A stretch of 5,824 nt of DNA, from the NCBI GenBank assembly GCA_964587505.1, contig CAZPLD010000039.1, positions 1-5,824 of the forward strand, in the 5' to 3' direction. The notes beneath the pieces are model-generated. The model ran no database searches. It was not told where the DNA came from and saw nothing but the letters and a program-made list of their open reading frames with translations. Shown here piece after piece: positions 1 to 4,538 of the stretch; the first letter of the stretch is position 1, and every line of letters starts with the position of its first letter. This stretch comes from 2-01-FULL-41-26 sp964587505. Its GTDB lineage: Bacteria > Patescibacteriota > Minisyncoccia > 2-02-FULL-40-12 > GWA2-44-9. A program made the position numbers and the translations under genes.

Positions 1-50
1 GGTCGCCGAGACCCGCCGAAGGCGGGGCGAGGCATTGACTTTTCCAACGT
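1..50. other. GC-rich intergenic flank with short palindrome
   Basis: No gene is supported here. Positions 12-26 form a 6-bp GC hairpin (cccgcc/ggcggg around a gaa loop), the same style as the hairpins inside the neighbouring 99-bp repeat. A reading frame is open from the left edge through the repeat to 226, but it runs through palindromic DNA, has no ribosome binding site and resembles no protein family I know. This flank is not repeated outside the right arm (1202 onward), so it is not part of the inverted repeat. Confidence 0.5.
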
Positions 51-63
51 GGTGCAGAATACT
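35..63 (+). promoter_or_regulatory. Possible promoter at outer edge of left repeat arm
   Basis: TTGACT (35-40) is followed after 17 nt by AATACT (58-63). The -35 box lies outside the repeat and the -10 box inside it. No gene follows. A transcript would run through the repeat hairpins to the terminator at 245-270, giving an untranslated RNA of roughly 200 nt. The -10 box matches the consensus at only 4 of 6 positions, so this is a weak call. Confidence 0.25.
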
Positions 64-149
64 TGAATTAGTCCGAACCGCTTTCGCCGCCTGCGGCGGC
101 GAGGAAGTACCCCCGCGAAAATTCGGAAAGGCGGCGGAGCCGCACGAAT
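51..149 (+). repeat. Left arm of 99-bp perfect inverted repeat
   Basis: Base by base, this segment is the exact reverse complement of 1103-1201, with no mismatch across 99 bp. Identity stops sharply at both ends (position 50 against 1202, position 150 against 1102). The arm contains two GC hairpins, 84-91/95-102 (8 bp, loop tgc) and 131-135/139-143 (5 bp, loop gga), so it is itself a palindromic, REP- or MITE-like unit. The arms enclose 953 bp with one gene. No duplicated target sequence flanks the pair. The arms could be a mobile repeat inserted twice, the ends of an unclassified element, or the product of an inversion or assembly fold-back. Confidence 0.97.
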
Positions 150-244
150 CAAAACCGCAAAAGAACCCGTTAAAAACATCGGCTCGAACCATATTTTGTA
201 GAAGCAGAAAAGAAAAATTTTCATAAGATTCCTTCAGGATAATT
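150..244. other. AT-rich non-coding stretch inside left repeat arm
   Basis: Together with the left arm this makes the gene-less first 357 bases of the window. The stretch is A-rich, has no Shine-Dalgarno site followed by a start codon, and has no reading frame that I can support. It separates the repeat arm from the terminator hairpin at 245. I see no further repeat or binding site in it. Confidence 0.4.
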
Positions 245-270
245 TCAGCAAAAGTGCTGATTTTTTATTT
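245..270 (+). terminator. Rho-independent terminator upstream of the cargo gene
   Basis: The stem tcagca (245-250) pairs with tgctga (255-260) around the loop aaag and is followed by six T, an A and three more T. It ends just before the promoter at 275 and would insulate the cargo gene from transcription entering through the left repeat arm. No protein gene ends upstream within the window, so its substrate is either read-through or an RNA from the repeat. Confidence 0.65.
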
Positions 271-274
271 GCCC

Positions 275-303
275 TTGACTTGGAGTATGGTATATGCTAT
301 ATT
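275..303 (+). promoter_or_regulatory. Strong sigma70-like promoter of the 187-codon gene
   Basis: TTGACT (275-280), a 17-nt spacer and TATATT (298-303), with TG at 295-296 giving an extended -10. Transcription should begin near 310, leaving a leader of about 48 nt. This is the best-formed promoter in the window and shows that the enclosed gene has its own expression signal independent of the flanks. Confidence 0.8.
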
Positions 304-314
304 CTTTATTAGCG

Positions 315-330
315 TTGGGCAATAGCCCAA
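315..330 (+). promoter_or_regulatory. 5'-end leader hairpin
   Basis: The stem ttgggc (315-320) pairs with gcccaa (325-330) around the loop aata. It begins about 5 nt after the predicted transcription start and ends 15 nt before the ribosome binding site. It is not followed by T residues, so it is not a terminator. A stem at the extreme 5' end usually protects an mRNA from decay. An operator is also possible. Both roles are inference. Confidence 0.5.
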
Positions 331-344
331 AATCAAGTTCCTTG

Positions 345-352
345 AAAGGAGA
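345..352 (+). promoter_or_regulatory. Ribosome binding site of the 187-codon gene
   Basis: AAAGGAGA ends 5 nt before the ATG at 358, with the GGAG core 6 nt away. It is a near-ideal Shine-Dalgarno site and fixes the start at 358 rather than at the second in-frame ATG (379). Three other coding regions here (1206, 4586, 5112) lack one. Confidence 0.85.
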
Positions 353-357
353 ATACA

Positions 358-921
358 ATGTACCCAGTAGAATCCTTGATGCTTGACCGAGTACTCGATT
401 TTCCAGTGACCATCTCGCGTTTGGAATATCGTCAAAGTCTCATAGAGGAGGAGAATGATATACTGACTGCTCTAAACTCGTTCATCCATTCATTGACCGA
501 TAAGATGGCCAAGTTTTGTCTCTTTCCTCTTTCTGTTGAAAGTGGGTGGCATAAAGATTGGTACAACAATGGAGTGTGCATGGAGCTGGTTGAGAGCAGG
601 AGGATTTTTGGTGTCTCGATCTTTGAGAACATGTTCTTCCGCAACCACAAGCTGCTGGGTAGGTCATTCACCAGACAGAAGCATCTACGAGTCAATGTAC
701 ACTACAACTCTCAGCTGAATGAAGTGCATATATACTCCCATTGTCTTGGAGATTACGAGCTGGTAGAGCCACTCATCAAAGAATTTCTTTCCCTACGGCC
801 GAATCTCAAAATCCGGTGTCTAGTTCTTTATCTCTTTGAGGATAGACTTCCCCAAGGCGAATCGACCGCAAAAGGACAGATTCAAAAACTGGAGAGGGTT
901 TTCTTTACTAAGGCTAACTAG
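358..921 (+). CDS. Hypothetical protein carried between inverted repeats
   Basis: This 187-residue soluble protein has no signal peptide or membrane segment, and I do not recognise its family. A charged, Glu-rich stretch at residues 24-33 probably starts a helix. Residues 95-111 are basic (Arg95, His97, Lys98, Arg102, Arg106, Lys108, His109, Arg111). Residues 111-145 read like a beta hairpin followed by a helix. There are four cysteines (54, 74, 129, 154) with no zinc-ribbon spacing. No transposase, nuclease, toxin or recombinase motif is visible. The frame is supported by an extended promoter, a strong Shine-Dalgarno site 6 nt upstream and a terminator 30 nt after the TAG stop, so I am confident that it is expressed although its function is unknown. 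It lies alone between two 99-bp inverted repeat arms, which makes it a likely accessory or recently acquired gene. The basic patch could suit nucleic-acid binding, but that is only a guess. Confidence 0.85.
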   Translation: MYPVESLMLDRVLDFPVTISRLEYRQSLIEEENDILTALNSFIHSLTDKMAKFCLFPLSVESGWHKDWYNNGVCMELVESRRIFGVSIFENMFFRNHKLLGRSFTRQKHLRVNVHYNSQLNEVHIYSHCLGDYELVEPLIKEFLSLRPNLKIRCLVLYLFEDRLPQGESTAKGQIQKLERVFFTKAN

Positions 922-951
922 GTAGCAAGTAGAGAGACTTCCTTCCCTCAC

Positions 952-988
952 AAACCGCTACGGCTAACACCGGCGCGGTTTTCTTTTT
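952..988 (+). terminator. Terminator of the 187-codon gene
   Basis: The outer stem aaaccgc (952-958) pairs with gcggttt (975-981). A 3-bp inner helix (961-963 with 970-972) stacks inside it. The tail is ttctttttaa. It starts 30 nt after the stop codon and closes the expression unit that began at the 275 promoter. Confidence 0.7.
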
Positions 989-1021
989 AATTTGAAAGAA
1001 CAAAGAATTTGCCGCCAATCA

Positions 1022-1058
1022 ATGCATTTTTCAATAATTTTTAGATTGAAAAATGCAT
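1022..1058. repeat. 14-bp perfect hairpin
   Basis: Positions 1022-1035 are the exact reverse complement of 1045-1058, with a 9-nt loop (1036-1044). The stem is AT-rich with an atgcat palindrome at its foot. It lies beyond the gene's terminator and is not followed by a T run, so it is not an obvious terminator. Together with the next hairpin it fills the gap between the gene and the right repeat arm. Confidence 0.85.
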
Positions 1059-1061
1059 CGA

Positions 1062-1083
1062 AATGAGTTATCATTAACTCATT
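1062..1083. repeat. 9-bp perfect hairpin
   Basis: Positions 1062-1070 (aatgagtta) pair perfectly with 1075-1083 (taactcatt) around the loop tcat. It begins 3 nt after the 14-bp hairpin and ends 19 nt before the right repeat arm. No T run follows. The left side of the element has no counterpart, so the element is asymmetric. A protein-binding or recombination site is possible but unproved. Confidence 0.8.
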
Positions 1084-1102
1084 AGAAAAACTTGAAATTG
1101 TC

Positions 1103-1201
1103 ATTCGTGCGGCTCCGCCGCCTTTCCGAATTTTCGCGGGGGTACTTCCTCGCCGCCGCAGGCGGCGAAAGCGGTTCGGACTAATTCAAGTATTCTGCAC
1201 C
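1103..1201 (-). repeat. Right arm of 99-bp perfect inverted repeat
   Basis: Exact reverse complement of 51-149. The internal hairpins are mirrored at 1109-1121 and 1150-1168. The outer end (1201) lies 4 nt before the ATG of the EamA-type gene, so the arm occupies the place where that gene's promoter and ribosome binding site would be expected. An in-frame TAA at 1182-1184 inside the arm rules out any longer start for that gene. Confidence 0.97.
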
Positions 1202-1205
1202 TCGG

Positions 1206-1643
1206 ATGAGTACTACTGTTCTTATAATCCTTGTAGCTATCCTAAACGGCATGTTTAGTATTTTCGTTTCCAGGGCAAGCGGGAAAATCGACGCCAATCT
1301 AAGCCCGTCTATTTTTAACAGTCTGGGCGCGATAGTGCCCTTGTCGGTTTATTTGTTTTTGAGAATTACAAAACCTCTAGAAATTGCCGCAACCAAAACT
1401 TCGGGAATTATGTTTTCTGTTTTGGCAGGAATTTCAATAGCGCTTTTCTCTATTCTTCTGCTTAAAACATTTTCAAGGGGAATTAATCTGTCTTATGCCT
1501 TTCCCATCATATACGGGGGCACCGTCGTTGTTTCCACGTTAGGAGGACTGATTTTATTTAAGGAACATGTCTCACTTCTTCAGGGTGCCGGCATCATTAG
1601 CATCGTATTTGGCCTTGTTCTTGTCGCCGTTTCTAAGTTTTAG
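1206..1643 (+). CDS. Single-domain EamA-type (DMT superfamily) membrane protein
   Basis: This 145-residue, very hydrophobic protein has five predicted membrane segments at about residues 3-23, 33-54, 67-90, 93-119 and 122-145. The C-terminal pattern, a helix ending in Phe-Lys-Glu, a short loop, then a Gly-rich last helix, is typical of the EamA fold. Most EamA transporters carry two such domains (about 300 residues). This is one, so it would need to dimerise, as small multidrug resistance proteins do. Those usually have four helices and about 110 residues, which fits less well. The substrate cannot be told from sequence. The ATG at 1206 is the first possible start because TAA at 1182 blocks extension. 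No Shine-Dalgarno site precedes it and the repeat arm ends 4 nt upstream, so it is either leaderless or driven from the repeat (a weak TATTCT lies at 1191-1196). No terminator follows, so it may run into the PBP gene 92 nt downstream. Confidence 0.8.
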   Translation: MSTTVLIILVAILNGMFSIFVSRASGKIDANLSPSIFNSLGAIVPLSVYLFLRITKPLEIAATKTSGIMFSVLAGISIALFSILLLKTFSRGINLSYAFPIIYGGTVVVSTLGGLILFKEHVSLLQGAGIISIVFGLVLVAVSKF

Positions 1644-1667
1644 CAGAATATCCGCTACTCTAATTTT

Positions 1668-1696
1668 TTGAAAAAATAGCTCAAAAATGCTAGCAT
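1668..1696 (+). promoter_or_regulatory. Promoter of the penicillin-binding protein gene
   Basis: TTGAAA (1668-1673), a 17-nt spacer and TAGCAT (1691-1696), with TG at 1688-1689 as an extended -10. The predicted start is near 1703, giving a leader of about 33 nt. The -10 box overlaps the palindrome atgctagcat (1687-1696), which could serve as an operator. Confidence 0.5.
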
Positions 1697-1725
1697 CTTT
1701 TTAATTAAGTTCATTAACAACTACC

Positions 1726-1730
1726 GGAGA
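1726..1730 (+). promoter_or_regulatory. Ribosome binding site fixing a TTG start
   Basis: GGAGA lies with its core 6 nt before the TTG at 1736. There is no ATG at this spacing, so the Shine-Dalgarno position supports TTG as the true start codon of the PBP gene. Confidence 0.75.
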
Positions 1731-1735
1731 TTCTC

Positions 1736-4066
1736 TTGGAAACACCCGCAAGCAGAGATTTCTTGAAAAAGTTTAAAAAGAGACTTAAAAAAGACTACTG
1801 GGTCATAAAGATTAGGCGGCAACCGTGGTTAAAGTGGGTCCTGCTCGGATTTTTGTCATTTGCCACCGGCAGTTATTATGCTTTCTATTATTACACCGGC
1901 AATATCCCCTTTGTGGGCGATTTAAATGACGACAATGGCAAACCACTGGATTTTAGCAAACTTGCCCATTCTGATTTTAAAAAGGCATCATATGCTTATG
2001 CCTACGACAACAAAACCAAAATCGGAGTATTCAATGACGAAATAAGAGACCCGCTAAGGGCGAGCGAAATACCCGCTGTTGTTAAAAATGCCTTTATCGC
2101 AGCCGAAGATCAAAGATTTTATAATCACTCGGGTATTGATCCGCTAGCCATAGGAAGAGCCACCTTTGGAAACTTATTATTTAAGATAGGAATTGAGTAT
2201 TGGACCAAATCCGGCGCCAGTGGCATTAACCAACAAGTGGCACGGCGGATTTTTGAAGAAGAAGTTGCTGATTTTAGAAACCGCGCGCCAACATTTAAAC
2301 GAAAAATAAAAGAAGCACGTGTGGCCATCAAATTGGACCGTATGTACCCCAAAGAAAAAATACTTGAAGCATCTTTGAATCTGCCATGGCTTGGCAACGG
2401 CGCATATGGCGTGGCGGAGGCAACAAGATTATATTTCGGTAAAAATATCAGAACCGAGCCCATCAACTTAAGAGAAGCATCAATTCTGGCAAGCTTGAAT
2501 AAATATCCGTCAAAATACTCCCCTATTTTCAAAAAACCAGAGGAAATTGATTTACGGCCAAACTCAACAGAAAAAGAAAAAGAAGAATTAAAAAAGAGAC
2601 ACGAAACAGAGTTGGCCATAGAAAGCGCCCGCTTGATCCAAGCAAAGGATCACTATAATTGGGTTTTAAAGCGCATGGAAAAAGAAGGCTTCATAAGCCG
2701 CAGTGACTACACCAGGGCCAGTTTCAAAAAAGAGGAATCACTCCAGCCGGATGTCATAAAGTTAACACCACTAAAAAATCAGGAATTCGGTTATGGAACA
2801 AGGCTGGTTAAAGAAATGCTCATGCATGATGGCTACAAGGATGAAGAGATTACGACTTTCGGCGGTCTAAGGATAAGAACCTGCATTGATGCCGATATCC
2901 AAAAAATAGTAAATGAAGAAATTGCCCGCTTACTGGCCGAACTTAACAAAGAAGTGGAAAACCCCGAAAAGCTTCACAACGTGGCAAGCAAAACCAACCC
3001 GATTGATGGATCGGCGGTAATGGTTGATGTAAAAACCGGCTGTGTAACAGCAATAGTCGGCGGACACAACTATTTAGAAACGCCATACGACCGGGCAATG
3101 GCTCTGCGATCGGTGGGGTCTGCTGTTAAACCGTTCGTCTATACCGCGGCATTTGAAGCAGGTAAAACTTTTGATGACACGATCGGCAACTCTCCATTTA
3201 GGATGCGCGGGGCCTATGGCAAACCGTGGGTTCCAAAAAACTTTAGGGAAGACAATCCGGTCCCTCTGGGCCAAATACCTATCTATGTGGGCCAAATCAG
3301 ATCAGTCAACCTGCCCACACTCCGTTTGGCAATGGAAATAGGAATGGGCAAAGTGGTCGATACTATGCATAGGATGGGCATTTGGGGCGTCCGAGGAATA
3401 ATTAAGGATCCAGGCGGCAATATAATATTTCGCATGCCCGGCATTAAAGACACCGGCGATGGCATCATTCCCCTGCTCCCAACCGCCATTGGCGCTTCGG
3501 ATGTTAATCTTCTGGAACTAGTAAATGCATATGCGGTGTTTTTCAGAGACGGTTTGTACTTGCCGCCCAAACTTGTTTTGGAAGTTAAAGACCAAGACGG
3601 TGAACTGCTTTATCAAGCGCCTGAATCTAAAACATACAGGTCAATTTCAAAAGAAACAGCCCTAAAAGAATTAATCCTGATGCGCGCAACAACAAAGGTT
3701 GGCACCGCAAAAATCTCCATGCGCAACATTGAACAGCAAGTTGCCTGCAAAACCGGCACCTCCAATAATCCAAATGAAGAACTTGGTGAGGGTCCGGGCG
3801 ATGTTTCTACTGTCTGCGGCACACCGGAATTTGTTATGGGTATAAGAATCGGGCACGATATGCCTAGGCCCATCGTAATTCCTCGCTACATGCAACGTGT
3901 CAGTGGCCGTGCAAACATGCAAGTATCCGGCGGCTGGGTTGTCGGGCCATTAACCAGAAGAATATGGGACAAAATATATACCAAAAGACCAAAGGTTAAA
4001 TTCCCGCAGGAAGTTGAAACCGGCTTGCAAGAACTACTGGCGATCTACCCGGATAGATACAAATAA
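1736..4066 (+). CDS. Class A penicillin-binding protein (PBP1-type)
   Basis: A complete 776-residue bifunctional peptidoglycan synthase. It polymerises lipid II into glycan strands and cross-links the stem peptides on the outer face of the cytoplasmic membrane. A short basic cytoplasmic N-terminus (1-29) is followed by one membrane anchor (about 31-53). The GT51 glycosyltransferase domain shows EDQRF (Glu124, first catalytic Glu), GASGINQQ (160-167), the KIKEAR helix (Glu193, likely second catalytic Glu) and an NGAYGVAEA stretch. The transpeptidase domain has all three motifs: SAVK with nucleophile Ser462 and Lys465, SVN (Ser523-Asn525) and KTGTS (Lys672-Gly674). Between the domains, residues about 270-305 form a Glu/Lys-rich, probably helical stretch longer than I expect for the family. 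The gene starts with TTG behind a good Shine-Dalgarno site, has its own promoter and ends at a terminator. The match to the PBP1A type rather than other class A members is an inference, so no symbol is given. Confidence 0.96.
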   Translation: METPASRDFLKKFKKRLKKDYWVIKIRRQPWLKWVLLGFLSFATGSYYAFYYYTGNIPFVGDLNDDNGKPLDFSKLAHSDFKKASYAYAYDNKTKIGVFNDEIRDPLRASEIPAVVKNAFIAAEDQRFYNHSGIDPLAIGRATFGNLLFKIGIEYWTKSGASGINQQVARRIFEEEVADFRNRAPTFKRKIKEARVAIKLDRMYPKEKILEASLNLPWLGNGAYGVAEATRLYFGKNIRTEPINLREASILASLNKYPSKYSPIFKKPEEIDLRPNSTEKEKEELKKRHETELAIESARLIQAKDHYNWVLKRMEKEGFISRSDYTRASFKKEESLQPDVIKLTPLKNQEFGYGTRLVKEMLMHDGYKDEEITTFGGLRIRTCIDADIQKIVNEEIARLLAELNKEVENPEKLHNVASKTNPIDGSAVMVDVKTGCVTAIVGGHNYLETPYDRAMALRSVGSAVKPFVYTAAFEAGKTFDDTIGNSPFRMRGAYGKPWVPKNFREDNPVPLGQIPIYVGQIRSVNLPTLRLAMEIGMGKVVDTMHRMGIWGVRGIIKDPGGNIIFRMPGIKDTGDGIIPLLPTAIGASDVNLLELVNAYAVFFRDGLYLPPKLVLEVKDQDGELLYQAPESKTYRSISKETALKELILMRATTKVGTAKISMRNIEQQVACKTGTSNNPNEELGEGPGDVSTVCGTPEFVMGIRIGHDMPRPIVIPRYMQRVSGRANMQVSGGWVVGPLTRRIWDKIYTKRPKVKFPQEVETGLQELLAIYPDRYK

Positions 4067-4071
4067 AAAAC

Positions 4072-4091
4072 ACCGAGCTTTGCTCGGTTTT
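4072..4091 (+). terminator. Terminator of the penicillin-binding protein gene
   Basis: The 7-bp stem accgagc (4072-4078) pairs with gctcggt (4082-4088) around a ttt loop and ends in tttt, preceded by an A run. It starts 5 nt after the stop codon. Confidence 0.85.
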
Positions 4092-4094
4092 AAC

Positions 4095-4123
4095 TTGAAA
4101 AAAACAACAAAAAGTGGGATAAT
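4095..4123 (+). promoter_or_regulatory. Promoter of the structured RNA / tRNA-Ser unit
   Basis: TTGAAA (4095-4100), a 17-nt A-rich spacer and GATAAT (4118-4123), with TG at 4115-4116 as an extended -10. The predicted start is about 4130, just before a sequence that looks like the 5' end of a tRNA (GGTGGGT at 4134). The tRNA-Ser lies 120 nt further on, so this promoter probably makes a joint precursor. Confidence 0.7.
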
Positions 4124-4129
4124 TAAGAT

Positions 4130-4250
4130 TATCGGTGGGTTGGCCGAATGGGTTGAACTCAACTGCTTGAGTTCAACGGGAAATTTAGCCGAAGCTACGC
4201 GAAGGCGCAAAATTTCCCTGGAAAGGCACAATGCTCGTCCCGTTCATGGC
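4130..4250 (+). ncRNA. Candidate structured RNA or degenerate tRNA-Ser leader
   Basis: There is no credible reading frame here. Two perfect helices adjoin with no unpaired base between them: 4152-4162 with 4167-4177 (11 bp, loop ctgc) and 4178-4186 with 4210-4218 (9 bp). The second encloses small hairpins at 4186-4197 and 4198-4207 (the first would take its base 4186 from the 9-bp helix). A competing pairing, 4175-4181 with 4238-4244, would break both helices at their feet. Several pieces look like tRNA-Ser. GGTGGGTTGGCCGAATGG (4134-4151) resembles an acceptor strand plus the start of a D arm, and ctcaa-ctgc-ttgag resembles an anticodon arm short of three loop bases. GCC...GAAGGCGC (4188-4208) resembles the D arm of the intact tRNA downstream. 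No T arm or acceptor partner follows, so a working tRNA is excluded. It may be a decayed tRNA, a processed leader, or an independent RNA. Confidence 0.45.
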
Positions 4251-4337
4251 GGAGGAGTGGCCGAGAGGTTGAAGGCGCGGCTCTCGAAAAGCCGTAAGGG
4301 CGCAAGCTCTTCGTGAGTTCGAATCTCACCTCCTCCG
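4251..4337 (+). tRNA. tRNA-Ser (anticodon CGA)
   Basis: An 87-nt class II tRNA with every arm visible. The acceptor GGAGGAG (4251-4257) pairs with CTCCTCC (4330-4336), with discriminator G at 4337. The D arm begins gccgag. The anticodon stem CGGCT/AGCCG has the 7-nt loop CTCGAAA and anticodon CGA at 4285-4287, which reads UCG codons. The long variable arm (aagggc/gctctt around gcaa) is typical of serine tRNAs. The T arm is GTGAG/CTCAC with loop TTCGAAT. The CCA end is not encoded and must be added after transcription. It is probably cut from a longer precursor started at about 4130. Confidence 0.97.
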
Positions 4338-4445
4338 CTTTGAACAGAACATTAATCGGTCCGGCTTTGCCGGACACGGTTCGACAGAATTTTGCTTTCG
4401 CTCGTTCCTCGCTCAAGCCAAGAACTGATGGTTCTCTAAAATTAT
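4338..4445. other. Palindromic non-coding trailer after tRNA-Ser
   Basis: No gene is supported. Positions 4359-4365 and 4369-4375 form a 7-bp hairpin (gtccggc/gccggac, loop ttt) with no T run behind it, so it is more a REP-like palindrome than a terminator. A weaker 5-bp hairpin (agaac/gttct) lies near 4421-4435. The stretch probably belongs to the tRNA precursor's trailer. Confidence 0.5.
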
Positions 4446-4473
4446 GGGAAAAGACAAATTGTTGTCTTTTTCT
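4446..4473 (+). terminator. Terminator-like hairpin after the tRNA trailer
   Basis: Nine perfect pairs, aaaagacaa (4449-4457) with ttgtctttt (4462-4470), loop attg, extended at the base by two wobble pairs and one G-C pair. The T-rich strand continues as tctcctttac. The U run is partly inside the stem, as in many A-U type bacterial terminators. It would end the tRNA transcript about 110 nt after the mature tRNA. Confidence 0.55.
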
Positions 4474-4491
4474 CCTTTACCCACCGCAAGG

Positions 4492-4523
4492 TTGATATCT
4501 TCATATTTGTGTTGTGGTATAAT
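4492..4523 (+). promoter_or_regulatory. Extended -10 promoter of the small membrane protein gene
   Basis: A perfect TATAAT (4518-4523) is preceded by TG at 4515-4516. The nearest -35 candidate, TTGATA (4492-4497), sits at a long 20-nt spacing, so activity probably depends on the extended -10. Transcription would start near 4530, giving a leader of about 56 nt that contains the start-codon hairpin. Confidence 0.65.
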
Positions 4524-4538
4524 AAAAATAGTGGACGT

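Noticed and set aside
2..226. Open reading frame running through the left repeat arm
   Set aside because: It crosses palindromic repeat DNA, has no ribosome binding site, would begin with TTG, and its low-complexity translation matches no family. It is best explained by the composition of the repeat.
952..988. Integron attC site behind the cargo gene, which would make this a gene cassette
   Set aside because: The paired RYYYAAC and GTTRRRY core sites are missing in the right order, and the structure is explained by an ordinary terminator with a U tail. The GTTGGGC at 314-320 has its partner on the wrong side.
41..1211. Target-site duplication flanking the inverted repeat pair
   Set aside because: The 10 bases outside the left arm (41-50) and outside the right arm (1202-1211) show no direct repeat, so a classic transposition footprint is not supported.
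1684..1706. Terminator for the EamA-type gene at the atgctagcat palindrome
   Set aside because: The palindrome leaves no proper loop and the flanking A and T runs do not pair cleanly. It fits better as part of the PBP promoter's -10 region.
4014..4316. Plus-strand open frame from the PBP end into tRNA-Ser
   Set aside because: It overlaps the PBP gene in another frame, crosses a terminator and ends inside the tRNA, so it cannot be a normal gene.
4195..4416. Minus-strand open frame over tRNA-Ser
   Set aside because: It is the antisense of the tRNA gene. Its translation is the familiar spurious pattern produced when a serine tRNA is read backwards.
4134..4486. Split or interrupted tRNA: GGTGGGT at 4134 and ACCCACCG at 4479-4486 are complementary, with a G where the discriminator would be
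   Set aside because: The 17 nt before 4479 contain no T-loop sequence and do not form a T stem, and a terminator hairpin lies there. A 7-base match within 350 nt can arise by chance.
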